NCBI RefSeq assembly: GCF_002920915.1
Contig: NZ_PQVF01000012.1
Coordinates: 80,766-144,765, forward strand
Length of the DNA: 64,000 nucleotides
Source: Solitalea longa
Lineage (GTDB): Bacteria; Bacteroidota; Bacteroidia; Sphingobacteriales; Sphingobacteriaceae
Reading direction: 5' to 3'
In this document: positions 26,635 through 35,057 of the stretch, piece after piece
How positions within the stretch are numbered: position 1 is the stretch's first letter
Layout: every line of letters starts with the position of its first letter
Position numbers and translations under genes: made by a program
The notes under the pieces: model-generated
Databases searched by the model: none
Seen by the model: the letters and a program-made list of their open reading frames with translations, nothing else
What the model was told of the DNA's origin: nothing

Positions 26635-27387
26635 TCAGGGTTTTATCAGTTTTATGGCTTCTTCGTTCCAAATCGTTTCATTGCCTGATTCGTCAACCAG
26701 GGTAAATGTAGCTTCACAATCATCCATCTCACCAAATACAAACTCACCATAACATTCATTATGGCCAATACGGATCTGGTGGTTGATAGGTAAAAGATAA
26801 AATACAGTTGATTTGCCGGTTTTACTGTTTGTCAACGTTGTTTTATACAAATACTCCGATGATTCCTCAATGTCGGCACTTAACCTTACCAAAGACGATT
26901 GTCCTTTAGCCAATTGAATGGTGGTGCGTTCAAGAACCTGTGGTTTTGCTTGCCATACAGGGGCAATGGTATCCGGTATTGAACGTACTATCCACTTCGG
27001 CAGAATTACCTTTTTATCTAGTTTTAATTTTTTGATCGTATTCGGGTCCTTGATCTTAGGATTAATATCAATTTTAAGCTCGTAGGTTTTTCCGGGGCTG
27101 AGGTTGCGCTCCAGTGTAAATAACGACTGCTTCATCGCTAAATCGCCTGTAAAGGTTTCCTTTGCATTCAGTTTCACCACCTCGTTTCCCGATTTTAGGT
27201 AAATAACATACGAGTGATTGAGTTCATTAAGTACTCCAATTTTGTTGCCTGTAGCGGTAATTAAAACAATGCTGTTGGTATTAATAGAATGTTGTTTAGG
27301 CCAAAATGATAATTCATTCTTGGTACAATCGGCAAAAACGTTTAATGACGAAATAAAAAGGATAGTCAGTAACAGGCACTTTCTCAT
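26635..27387 (-). CDS. Exported hypothetical protein (250 aa)
   Basis: A 250-residue protein with a signal peptide (MRKCLLLTILFISSLNVFADC). The mature part looks beta-rich: an Ig-like first half (SIVLITATGNKIGVLNELNHSYVIYLKSGNEVVKLNAKE) and a second half with TTIQLAKGQSSLVRLSADIEESSEYLYKTTLTNSKTG and a C-terminal YGEFVFGEMDDCEATFTLVDESGNETIW. Two cysteines near the C-terminus (CYG, DDC) could pair in the periplasm. I do not recognise a family. It lies between the PQQ-propeller and oxidoreductase genes with gaps of 7 and 3 bp, so it is co-expressed and may be a periplasmic partner of the propeller protein. Confidence 0.7.
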   Translation of the reverse strand: MRKCLLLTILFISSLNVFADCTKNELSFWPKQHSINTNSIVLITATGNKIGVLNELNHSYVIYLKSGNEVVKLNAKETFTGDLAMKQSLFTLERNLSPGKTYELKIDINPKIKDPNTIKKLKLDKKVILPKWIVRSIPDTIAPVWQAKPQVLERTTIQLAKGQSSLVRLSADIEESSEYLYKTTLTNSKTGKSTVFYLLPINHQIRIGHNECYGEFVFGEMDDCEATFTLVDESGNETIWNEEAIKLIKP

Positions 27388-27394
27388 ATTAAAA

Positions 27395-28582
27395 TTAAAT
27401 TCTTACGGCGTAAAAATAGCCATCTGCGCTTCCAAAGTAAACAATATTTTGTTCAACTATTAGAGATCCCATTATACTGCCTAAGTCCATTATTTGTTTT
27501 TCTCCTTTTAGGGTGATAGACATATCATTTCCGTAGTATTGGTAGGTGGGTTGAAAATGGCCCTTTTCGTCGTAAACCACGCTCCAGTTTTGTTTGCTGG
27601 CCTCAGTTTGAAACTCCCAAAATGTTTTACCACTTAATTTATCCACAGCATATAGCTTACCATTGAAACAGCCGAAAAGTACCAGGTTTTCATAAAAAGC
27701 TGCTTGACCATAAATGCGTTCATTCAAAGACATCTTCCATTTAACATCACTTGAATAGGCGTCCAGGCAATAGAAAGAATGGGTATCGGAAGTCCCAAAG
27801 TAAGTTAGTTTATTCGATTGAGCAGGAGTGGCAATAACCCAACTTCCGCGTTCTTTCATGTTCCACATGCCTGTACCTGTTTCGGGGTTTATGGCATAAA
27901 GGTTATAATCCCTCGAACCGAAATAGACCATATCGTTTGCAATGGATGCTCCATTTTGAATCTCTCCTTTAGGAAAATAAGCGTCGCCAATGGTTTTAAA
28001 TTTCCATTTTAGGGTACCTGTTTTAGCATCCAATGCATAAAAACTACCGTCAAAGCTTCCAATGTAAACCTTTTGATTGTTGATCAATGGATCGGCATGA
28101 ACCACACCCTCCGTTTTGTATGACCAAACTTTGGCGCCGGTTTGTTGATCAAGGGCATACACCTGATGATCTCCCGAACCAACAATTACCAGGTTATCAA
28201 TTGTTTTAGGTGAAGAAAGATAATAATCCCACAAATCGACCTGAGTTTCACCCGCTGTGCTAAACTTCCAAACTAATTCTCCTGAATTTGCATTTACAGC
28301 GTAAATATTGCCATCGCTACTGTTAACGAACACTTTACCATTTTCAAACTTCGGTGTCGACCGTATTTGTCCCTGTGTTTTAAACTTCCATTGTTCTTTG
28401 CCCGTAGATTTATCTATGGAATATAGAAAGCCATCCTGACTGCCAAATAAGATCCTGTTTTCGGAAATTGTGGCTGCACCAACAATTTTATCTTTGGTTT
28501 TAAACTTCCAAACCTGGGTTTGAGCTGCACAGGTTAGCTGAAAGCTAATTAGTAATAAAATAAAGAAAAGCTGTTTTTTCAT
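27395..28582 (-). CDS. PQQ-like beta-propeller protein
   Basis: A 395-residue exported protein: signal peptide (MKKQLFFILLLISFQLTCAAQ) followed by about seven PQQ-type repeats, each with a variant of VxxGSxDGxLYAIDxxTGKxxWKFKT (for example ENRILFGSQDGFLYSIDKSTGKEQWKFKT and NQKVYIGSFDGSFYALDAKTGTLKWKFKT). This is the fold of BamB and of quinoprotein dehydrogenases; no PQQ-binding Glu/Asn or metal site is visible, so a scaffold or binding role is more likely than catalysis. BamB itself is a lipoprotein; here the Cys of the signal region (LTCAAQ) does not form a good lipobox. First gene of a three-gene minus-strand run. Confidence 0.85.
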   Translation of the reverse strand: MKKQLFFILLLISFQLTCAAQTQVWKFKTKDKIVGAATISENRILFGSQDGFLYSIDKSTGKEQWKFKTQGQIRSTPKFENGKVFVNSSDGNIYAVNANSGELVWKFSTAGETQVDLWDYYLSSPKTIDNLVIVGSGDHQVYALDQQTGAKVWSYKTEGVVHADPLINNQKVYIGSFDGSFYALDAKTGTLKWKFKTIGDAYFPKGEIQNGASIANDMVYFGSRDYNLYAINPETGTGMWNMKERGSWVIATPAQSNKLTYFGTSDTHSFYCLDAYSSDVKWKMSLNERIYGQAAFYENLVLFGCFNGKLYAVDKLSGKTFWEFQTEASKQNWSVVYDEKGHFQPTYQYYGNDMSITLKGEKQIMDLGSIMGSLIVEQNIVYFGSADGYFYAVRI

Positions 28583-28645
28583 TGTATAAGTATAGTTAGT
28601 CTATAACGAAGGTATAATTTTGAAGTTAAGGGTTTCATAAATTAA

Positions 28646-28690
28646 CTGTTACAGATAGTTGGATAGCTCTATAATTTAGCTGTTACAGAT
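28646..28690. repeat. Direct repeat CTGTTACAGAT upstream of the propeller operon
   Basis: CTGTTACAGAT occurs at 28646-28656 and 28680-28690, 34 bp apart, 64-108 bp upstream of the start of the minus-strand propeller gene and within the 129-bp gap after alkB. Spacing near three helical turns makes a pair of operator sites possible, but nothing else supports it. Confidence 0.3.
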
Positions 28691-28711
28691 GGAGAAAGGG
28701 TAGAAGATTAT

Positions 28712-29323
28712 TTACTGGTCGACAATGGTGCGGAAAGTAAGATTGATACGCGGCGTTATAATTTTCTTACTCTTAGGTAAACTGTGCAGCCAATTTGTTT
28801 GGGTGCTTCCTTTCATTAGTAGTAAACTACCGGGTTCGAGGTTTAGGGAAATGGTTGCTTTGGTTTGTTTATGCTTAAACGAAAACTTGCGTTCGGCACC
28901 TAAACTTACGGAAGCAATAATGGTGTTTCTGCCCAGTGATTTTTCATCGTCGCTGTGCCAGGTCATTCCTTCTTCTCCGTTATGATATAAATTCAAAAGG
29001 CAGGAATTGAATTTTGTAAAGGATAACCGTTCGATAAGGAGTTTAAGTTCAAGGAGTTCTTTAGTCCAGGGTAAGGCCTTCTTTGTAGTGTTTGAATAGG
29101 TATATTCATACTCTTTGTCGCCATACCAGGCTGCTTTACGTTTGGTGATAATATGTTTTCCGTAAATGATGGCCTCGTCATGCTTCCACTCTATTGTTGT
29201 TAACAAATCGAGAAAATATTGATGCGCTTTATTTGGGGGTAAAATGGGGCCAAAGTAATTTACTATGCCATCATAAGGTAGGAGGTTATCTTCAGCAGTT
29301 CTTTTATTTCCAAATAAATCCAT
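28712..29323 (-). CDS. alkB: Alpha-ketoglutarate-dependent DNA dioxygenase AlkB
   Basis: A 203-residue Fe(II)/2-oxoglutarate dioxygenase that repairs N1-methyladenine and N3-methylcytosine by oxidative demethylation. The iron ligands are His123 and Asp125 (MTWHSDDE) and His180 (NWLHSLP); Arg192 and Arg198 (PRINLTFR) bind 2-oxoglutarate and substrate. NLYHNGEEGMTWHSDDEKSLG is the standard AlkB signature. It lies 24 bp after the AraC-MGMT gene on the same strand, so the two form an alkylation-repair operon, analogous to ada-alkB of E. coli. Confidence 0.95.
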   Translation of the reverse strand: MDLFGNKRTAEDNLLPYDGIVNYFGPILPPNKAHQYFLDLLTTIEWKHDEAIIYGKHIITKRKAAWYGDKEYEYTYSNTTKKALPWTKELLELKLLIERLSFTKFNSCLLNLYHNGEEGMTWHSDDEKSLGRNTIIASVSLGAERKFSFKHKQTKATISLNLEPGSLLLMKGSTQTNWLHSLPKSKKIITPRINLTFRTIVDQ

Positions 29324-29347
29324 TACCGAATTCAGTTTAAATCAACT

Positions 29348-30214
29348 TTACCCATTTTTCGATGCAGTTTCCAGTTCCACCTGTGCAGCTTCCCAACCAA
29401 TTATGGCTGTCTTTCGCAAGCTGCCCCAATGATATTGGCCAAAGGTTCCAGTTGATTGAATTACACGGTGGCATGGAATTAAAAATGCAACAGGGTTGTC
29501 TCCAACTGCACTACCAACTGCTCTTGAAGCTTTCGGATTATCGATTTTACCAGCAATGTCGCCATAGGTTGAAACGTTTCCCACAGGAATTTTTAACAAT
29601 GTTTCCCAAACTTTAAGTTGAAATGGAGTTCCTTTTAAATGAAGCTTTATTTGTTCCAGCTCTGTCCAATCTCGTTTAAAAATAAGCAATGCGTTTTGCT
29701 GAAATCGATCTGTTAACTGATTATATCCAGCATTCGGGAAGCTTTTTTTCAATTCATCAAATGCAGATTGCTGTTCATCGGCAAAGGCGATGTAACAAAT
29801 GCCTTTTGTTGTGGAAGCAATGATAACGGTGCCAAAAGGGGTTTCGGCGAAACTGTAATTCAGAACAAGATTTTCGCCACCGTTTTTATATTCTCCGGGC
29901 GTCATACCCTCAATATTAATAAACAGATCGTGTAAACGTCCCGTACCCGACAAACCTGTGTCGACTGCAGTTTCAAAAAGGCTCGACTGTGTTTCCTTCA
30001 ATATCTTTTTAGCGTGCTCAACGCTTATGTATTGTAAAAACTTCTTCGGACTGGTACCGGCCCATTCCGTAAATATGCGTTGAAAGTGAAATGGACTTAT
30101 ATTTACTTCCTCAGCAACTTCATAAAGCAATGGTTGCGATCTGAAGTTCTGCTGCAGGTATTCAATTGCTTCGGCTACCCTTTTGAAATTGATTTCATCT
30201 TGTTCTTTCATCAC
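29348..30214 (-). CDS. ada: AraC-type regulator fused to O6-methylguanine-DNA methyltransferase (Ada-like)
   Basis: A 288-residue fusion of an AraC/XylS helix-turn-helix domain (residues about 14-112, with LYEVAEEVNISPFHFQRIFTEWAG and TGLSGTGRLHDLFINIEGMTPGEYK) and a methyltransferase domain (about 115-280) whose suicide nucleophile is Cys248 in IPCHRVIQSTG. The N-terminal zinc domain of E. coli Ada, which senses methylphosphotriesters through a separate Cys, is absent, so either the MGMT cysteine or another signal must control activation. The downstream gene alkB is the likely regulated partner. Divergent to the EVE gene; the 180-bp gap holds the promoters. Confidence 0.92.
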   Translation of the reverse strand: MMKEQDEINFKRVAEAIEYLQQNFRSQPLLYEVAEEVNISPFHFQRIFTEWAGTSPKKFLQYISVEHAKKILKETQSSLFETAVDTGLSGTGRLHDLFINIEGMTPGEYKNGGENLVLNYSFAETPFGTVIIASTTKGICYIAFADEQQSAFDELKKSFPNAGYNQLTDRFQQNALLIFKRDWTELEQIKLHLKGTPFQLKVWETLLKIPVGNVSTYGDIAGKIDNPKASRAVGSAVGDNPVAFLIPCHRVIQSTGTFGQYHWGSLRKTAIIGWEAAQVELETASKNG

Positions 30215-30340
30215 TTTAATTGTTTGCTGATAACAAATGTAGAAATGAAATTAACCTTTCACCACCCGAAACTTGCTAAGTTTAGTACTATTTAATGAAT
30301 CATTCCAAGATGAAATTTTAATCCGCAAATAGTCTTTTTA

Positions 30341-30348
30341 TATCTTTG
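30341..30348 (+). promoter_or_regulatory. -7 box (TATCTTTG) of the EVE gene
   Basis: TATCTTTG fits TAnnTTTG exactly and lies 47 bp before the ATG at 30396. No clear TTTG is seen at the -33 position. Confidence 0.45.
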
Positions 30349-30395
30349 GCATCGTCTATAAATTAAAGAATCAGGTATCTAAAAATTTAATATAA

Positions 30396-30803
30396 ATGAA
30401 TCATTGGTTAGTAAAATCAGAACCGCATAAATACAGTTGGCAGAAATTTAACGAAGATGGCCGTACCTTTTGGGATGGAGTGCGTAATTACCAGGCGCGT
30501 AACAACCTGAGAGAGATGAAAGAAGGTGATCTGGTGATGTTTTATCACAGCAACGAAGGGAAAGAAATTGTTGGCATAGCAAAGGTTGTAAAGGAGTCCT
30601 ATCAAGATCCAACAACCGATGATACCAATTGGGTGGTTGTTGATCTGTCACCTGTACAAACATTAAAAAACACCGTTACATTAGCAACCATTAAAGCGGA
30701 TGAGCGATTAAAGGATATTTCATTGGTTCGTCAGGGCCGACTTTCGGTTATGCCGTTGAAACAAGAAGAGTTTGATCGGATTTTAGAATTGGCAGAAAAC
30801 TAA
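30396..30803 (+). CDS. EVE domain protein
   Basis: A 135-residue single-domain protein of the EVE/PUA-like family, related to the eukaryotic THYN1. The signature is complete: N-terminal MNHWLVKSEPHKYSW, then FWDGVRNYQARNNLREMKEGDLVMFYHSN, the strand GIAKVVKESYQDPT and the late LVRQGRLSVMPLKQEEFDRIL. EVE domains bind modified bases (methylated or hydroxymethylated cytosine) in DNA or RNA; for stand-alone bacterial members a tRNA- or DNA-modification reading role is suspected. No restriction gene is close, but the neighbour on the other side is the DNA-repair operon. Located alone, followed by a repeat element. Confidence 0.93.
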   Translation: MNHWLVKSEPHKYSWQKFNEDGRTFWDGVRNYQARNNLREMKEGDLVMFYHSNEGKEIVGIAKVVKESYQDPTTDDTNWVVVDLSPVQTLKNTVTLATIKADERLKDISLVRQGRLSVMPLKQEEFDRILELAEN

Positions 30804-31003
30804 GTAAAGTACGAAGTTAGAAGTAAAATAAAGTACGAAGTTAGAAGTACAATTTTAGAAGTACAATTTTAGAAGTACGATGTAAAAAGTACCAAGTACG
30901 AATTGGGATTTTAGATGTTAGTAAAGCCTACAATCTAAAATCCCACCTCTAAAATCGTAAGTCTTATACTTTGTCCTTCGTACTTTGTCCTTTGTATTTT
31001 ATT
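30804..31003. repeat. Intergenic inverted-repeat element (AGAAGTAC/GATTTTAGA family)
   Basis: A 200-bp spacer between convergent genes. The left half repeats AAAGTACGAAGTTAGAAGTA and ACAATTTTAGAAGTAC; the right half has ACTTTGTCCTTCGTACTTTG. At the centre GGGATTTTAGAT (30905-30916) and ATCTAAAATCCC (30933-30944) are perfect 12-bp inverted arms, extendable to about 17 bp with mismatches (GTTAG against CTACA). No coding frame is credible here. Confidence 0.6.
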
Positions 31004-31522
31004 TTATTCTTCAGGAAAGAAAAGTGCTTTAAGCTCTGTGGCTTCGTCAGGGTTCATTTTTCCACCCAGGATCAAACGTAACTGACGACGACGCAGTGCT
31101 CCATCGTAATATTTTACCTCATTTTCGGTTTCGGCAATTACTTCTGGTACCTGAATCGTTTTACCGGTTTGATCAACGGCTACAAAAGTGTAATAGGCCT
31201 CGTTGCTTTTAAATTTAGTGCCGTTCGGAATATTCTCGGCCCAAACTTCCAGACGTACTTCCATTGATGAGGTAAAAGCGCGCGTTACCTGTGCTTTAAT
31301 GGTCACCACATCACCCAAACCAATAGGATGGCGGAATGAAACATTATCAACAGAAGCCGTTACCACCACATGATTTGAATGCTTTTGAGCTGCAATGGCA
31401 GCTGCAATATCCATCATATGTAATAATCGTCCTCCCATTAAATTGTTTAAAGGATTGGTGTCGTTGGGTAACACCAGTTCATTCATAATTGTAAGCGATT
31501 CTTTAGCAGTTTTTGCTTTCAT
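31004..31522 (-). CDS. Acyl-CoA thioesterase (hotdog fold, YciA/BACH-like)
   Basis: A 172-residue hotdog-fold hydrolase cleaving acyl-CoA to free acid and CoA in the cytoplasm. The core reads LPNDTNPLNNLMGGRLLHMMDIAAAIAAQKHSNHVVVTASVDNVSFRHPIGLGDVVTIKAQV: the N..N..GG..L..MD segment carries the conserved Asn and Asp of the BACH/YciA branch, and the FRHPIGLGD strand is typical. A C-terminal helix (RRRQLRLILGGKMNPDEATELKALFFPEE) extends the domain. Chain-length preference cannot be told. Alone on its strand. Confidence 0.9.
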   Translation of the reverse strand: MKAKTAKESLTIMNELVLPNDTNPLNNLMGGRLLHMMDIAAAIAAQKHSNHVVVTASVDNVSFRHPIGLGDVVTIKAQVTRAFTSSMEVRLEVWAENIPNGTKFKSNEAYYTFVAVDQTGKTIQVPEVIAETENEVKYYDGALRRRQLRLILGGKMNPDEATELKALFFPEE

Positions 31523-31984
31523 CAGTAATTTGTTATGATGTATTCTATCTCAAAATACATCTCATCATCATTAAGGGTTAAATTCTGTCGCCAAAGATAC
31601 TCACCAACTGCCTATACTTATAATCTTATAGTTCGATTCCCAATTTTGTACTGAAATGAATACAATTTTTACCAAAAGGATCTCTCGTTCTGTGCAAAAT
31701 GGGATTGGCGCTTTTTATGAGTTGCACGCTGATAATAGTTGTTTGCCACGTTTATAATGTATTAATTAATAGTTCAATACATATACTTATTGTTAAAAAA
31801 ATGCATGGCATAAGGTTTGACATTTCTTCATTAAATAAAAAAATGCTTTCTGTCTAAATAAAAGTCTCGTGACTAAGGTTTAAACAATGTATAAACTGAG
31901 GTCGTTAAGTACAAAACAAGAATGTGATATAAAAAGCTTTAGTATGTAATCAATAAGAACGCCCCCTATCTAAATTTTCGCTCT
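31523..31984. other. Intergenic region, no gene seen
   Basis: 462 bp, AT-rich, between the thioesterase gene and the first gene of the surface-protein island, both reading outward. It presumably holds both promoters. I see no hairpin with a U-tract, no tRNA and no clear TAnnTTTG box near the start at 31985. Confidence 0.4.
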
Positions 31985-33544
31985 ATGTGTATCTTCTCTC
32001 GCTCTTTTTTAAGGAGCAATGCTTATAAGCATCAACGATGGTTGGTGCTATTCTTCATAAGTTTTACCTGTTCCGTTTTTTGGTGCTCATTTGCCGAGGC
32101 AAAAAATAGCAGCAATCGGGCCATTGAAACTTACGTCTCTTTTGTTAACCTTCCAGATAGTGCTGATTTGGCAATTCAAAAAACAATCAATACCAAATCG
32201 GTGGCAGTGGGAAAAACGCTTACCTATTCTATCAGAATTAATAATAAAGGACCTGCTGACGCGGAAAATGTTGTGGTTACCGATACATTACCTAATGAAC
32301 TGGTTTATGCAAGTTCGAAAGTTAATATAGGTACAGTTGAAGTAAACGGTCAAACGGTTAAATGGATGGTAGGAACTTTGCCCAAAAAAACTATTCAGGG
32401 AATGCAGTTAACTGTTAAGGTGGTAAAAGCGGGAACCTTTAAAAATAAAGCGAAAATTACCTCAACAACAAAAACCATTTGTCAATGCAATGATAAGTCA
32501 ACGTCAACCGAAGTGGTGGCAAAAGATACTGCCGATGTAAGCATTGTTAAAACGGTTAATAAAAAAATGGTAACTGAAGGTGATACGCTCAGTTATTTTA
32601 TCACGGTAAAAAATGATGGTCCTTCGCCTGCTAATAATATACGGGTAAAGGACATTTTGCCCAATAACTTTTCATTCGAATTTTCATCAAATAATAAAGT
32701 AACCTTTGATACAGGCACGCATCAATTAGCCTGGGAGATTGATCAGTTGCAAGTAGGGGAGAGCGCTTCGGTAGCAATAAAAGTTAAAGCCTTAAAAGAA
32801 GGAACAGCCACCAATACTGCCGTAATTACTTCTGATGCTTTTGATCCTGCTTTATGCAATAATGTATCAACCGCCGAAGATGTGGTGATTAATGCTAAAC
32901 CCAAAATTAAGAAGGCGGATGTAAGCATTACCAAATCGGCCGACAAACAATTTGTGCCTATTGATACGGAGTTTCATTATGCTTTTCTGATTGAAAACAA
33001 AGGACCTGACACAGCCAGGTTTGTGGTGCTGAAAGATACATTAAACGAGAAAACACAATATGTAAGCTATAAAGTTGATCAGGGATTGTTTATTTACGAT
33101 GCTTTCACCAATTCATTCACACTGAGCGTTGATGAGCTTGCCCCTGGCCGGCAGTTGGTTTTATCGGTTAAAGTAAAAGGTATTAATACCGGATCGGTAA
33201 TTAACAAAGCTACTGTGGAGTCGGAAACAGAAGATCCAGTTTTGGTGAATAATAACAGCGTTTATATCAATAAAATTGTTGGTTTAAAGGTTCCCAATGT
33301 ATTCACTCCTAATGGCGACAATCAAAATGATACTTTCCAGATCAGAGGTCTTGATTTGTGGTCATACAATGAGTTGAGAGTGATGAACCGCTGGGGCAAT
33401 AGTGTGTATGAGACAACTAATTATGCCAATGATTGGGATGGTGACCATTTGGCGCCTGGTACATATTATTATGTGCTAACGGTGAAAAATGAAATGGTTG
33501 ATCCGCAATGTATTACTGGTTGGGTCGCAATTCTAAGAAAGTAG
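31985..33544 (+). CDS. DUF11-repeat surface protein with T9SS type B (CHU_C) sorting domain
   Basis: A 519-residue exported protein. The N-terminus has a long signal peptide (hydrophobic RWLVLFFISFTCSVFWCSFAEA, cleavage near residue 39). Three DUF11 domains follow (about 52-160, 172-295 and 305-425), each beginning like ADLAIQKTINTKSVAVGKTL or ADVSIVKTVNKKMVTEGDTL and containing GPADAENVVVTDTLP. The last 84 residues (436-519) are the gliding-associated C-terminal domain: VPNVFTPNGDNQNDTFQIRG, then NRWGNSVYE and NDWDG, the type B T9SS signal. Type B cargo stays bound to the outer surface or is released with the help of SprF-like partners, and such a gene follows 500 bp downstream. Confidence 0.9.
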   Translation: MCIFSRSFLRSNAYKHQRWLVLFFISFTCSVFWCSFAEAKNSSNRAIETYVSFVNLPDSADLAIQKTINTKSVAVGKTLTYSIRINNKGPADAENVVVTDTLPNELVYASSKVNIGTVEVNGQTVKWMVGTLPKKTIQGMQLTVKVVKAGTFKNKAKITSTTKTICQCNDKSTSTEVVAKDTADVSIVKTVNKKMVTEGDTLSYFITVKNDGPSPANNIRVKDILPNNFSFEFSSNNKVTFDTGTHQLAWEIDQLQVGESASVAIKVKALKEGTATNTAVITSDAFDPALCNNVSTAEDVVINAKPKIKKADVSITKSADKQFVPIDTEFHYAFLIENKGPDTARFVVLKDTLNEKTQYVSYKVDQGLFIYDAFTNSFTLSVDELAPGRQLVLSVKVKGINTGSVINKATVESETEDPVLVNNNSVYINKIVGLKVPNVFTPNGDNQNDTFQIRGLDLWSYNELRVMNRWGNSVYETTNYANDWDGDHLAPGTYYYVLTVKNEMVDPQCITGWVAILRK

Positions 33545-34043
33545 ACGGTTATTTACTTTAAATGATCCTTTTATGCTTTTTAAAACCAAATGATTGTGGT
33601 TAAAATAATACAGTAGAAGAAGAGTATTTAATACACTGAGGTCTGTTTAGATAAGGAATAATTAAATACTGGTTATGTGTAGTTTATGTATTTAATTAAA
33701 AAGAAATAAAATTGTTTATTAGAAATATGCTTGAAATTAATGAAAGTTGTTTTTGGTAAATGGTTTAAAATCAGTTGGATGTATTTTAAAGCCAGCGATA
33801 AATCTCTATTTTAGTTGGAGTTGATAAATATTAATATTAGTAACCAATATAATCTTATAATTAAAGAAACTTTTGTTTCGGATTTTAAAAATAATATTTG
33901 GTACTAAGCTTGTTGATCTTAACCATTTAACGAATAACAAACAGTTTACAGGGAGTTAGGGGGAATGTGCGTTTTCTTGTGAGTTTTAATAACTGAGTAA
34001 TTGCTGGGATACTTGCTCATAAATTTTCATTAGTCGGATTGCT
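33545..34043. other. Intergenic region, no gene seen
   Basis: 499 bp, about 70 percent A+T by eye, ahead of the sprF-like gene. It begins immediately after the DUF11-repeat gene without a hairpin terminator, so read-through is possible. A near-match to a -7 box (TAATATTTG, 33892-33900) is offset by one base and not convincing. Confidence 0.4.
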
Positions 34044-35018
34044 ATGATTCTAAAAAGGTTATTGCTGTTGTTTTTTTTATTCCTTGCGATGAATGCGCAT
34101 GCCCAGCAGGATGCACAATTTTCGCAATACATGTTCAACGGTATTTATATAAACCCAGCTTATGCTGGATATAAAGAGCAGTTAAACATGCATTCTTTCT
34201 ACCGCAGTCAATGGACCGGAGGATTGGAGGGACATCCCGAGACTTTTAGCTTCGCACTTGATGCCATTGCTAACAATGGAAATGTAGGCCTTGCTTTTAC
34301 TTTGTTAAAGGATAAATTAGGTGCTGAAAGTACTTTGGCAGCCTATGCCAACTATGCTTACCGATTAAAAGTAGGAGATGTTTCGCGTCTGGCCTTTGGT
34401 TTAGGAATAGGTATCGCTCAATATGGCCTTGATGGAACTATGTTAGAGTCGTATTCTCCCAATGATCCCAGCGTTCCTAATATGATGCAATCGGTAATTG
34501 TACCCGATATCAGGGCCGGTATCTATTATTCGTCCGACAGGTTTTACGCAGGGGCTTCGGCCGATAATTTAATCGGTAAGTACTTAAATTACACTAAAGA
34601 TCCCTCGATATTAATTCCTACCAAAATGCCCCACTTTTATTTAACGGCAGGTGGTTTAATTCCGGTCTCAAAACAAGTCTTGTTAAAGCCTTCCTTCATG
34701 CTTAAAAATGAATCACACGGACCGGCCAATTTGGATATAAACACTTTTGTATTATTTAATGAGCGGTTATGGTTAGGAATGTCTTACAGAACAGGTATTG
34801 GGGTTTGGAACAAGCAAAATTTACAAGATAATCTTTCAACGACCGACGCATTGGTTGGTTTAGCTGAAATATATGTAACAGACAGATTGAGAATTGGTTA
34901 TGCCTACGATTTTTCGTTTACAAAGTTTAAGGATTATAACTATGGTACCCATGAAATTTCTATGGGATATTCGTTCATACCAAAGAAAATTCGAATGCTA
35001 AATCCAAGGTATTTTTAA
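34044..35018 (+). CDS. PorP/SprF family type IX secretion outer-membrane protein
   Basis: A 324-residue outer-membrane beta-barrel protein. The signal peptide (LLLLFFLFLAMNAHAQ) is followed by the family hallmark QQDAQFSQYMFNGIYINPAYAGYKEQLN, then barrel strands with GNVGLAFTLLKDKLGAESTLAAYANYAYRLKVGDVSRLAFGLGIGIAQY and the C-terminal DRLRIGYAYDFSFTKFKDYNYGTHEISMGYSF. SprF of Flavobacterium johnsoniae is needed for secretion of the SprB adhesin, and PorP of Porphyromonas is a T9SS component; single copies next to type B cargo are usually SprF-like and cargo-specific. It stands 39 bp upstream of the PorE-like gene. Confidence 0.93.
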   Translation: MILKRLLLLFFLFLAMNAHAQQDAQFSQYMFNGIYINPAYAGYKEQLNMHSFYRSQWTGGLEGHPETFSFALDAIANNGNVGLAFTLLKDKLGAESTLAAYANYAYRLKVGDVSRLAFGLGIGIAQYGLDGTMLESYSPNDPSVPNMMQSVIVPDIRAGIYYSSDRFYAGASADNLIGKYLNYTKDPSILIPTKMPHFYLTAGGLIPVSKQVLLKPSFMLKNESHGPANLDINTFVLFNERLWLGMSYRTGIGVWNKQNLQDNLSTTDALVGLAEIYVTDRLRIGYAYDFSFTKFKDYNYGTHEISMGYSFIPKKIRMLNPRYF

Positions 35019-35057
35019 TCAGAAAGAGCAGGCAAGTGCACTATAAATAGATGAATC

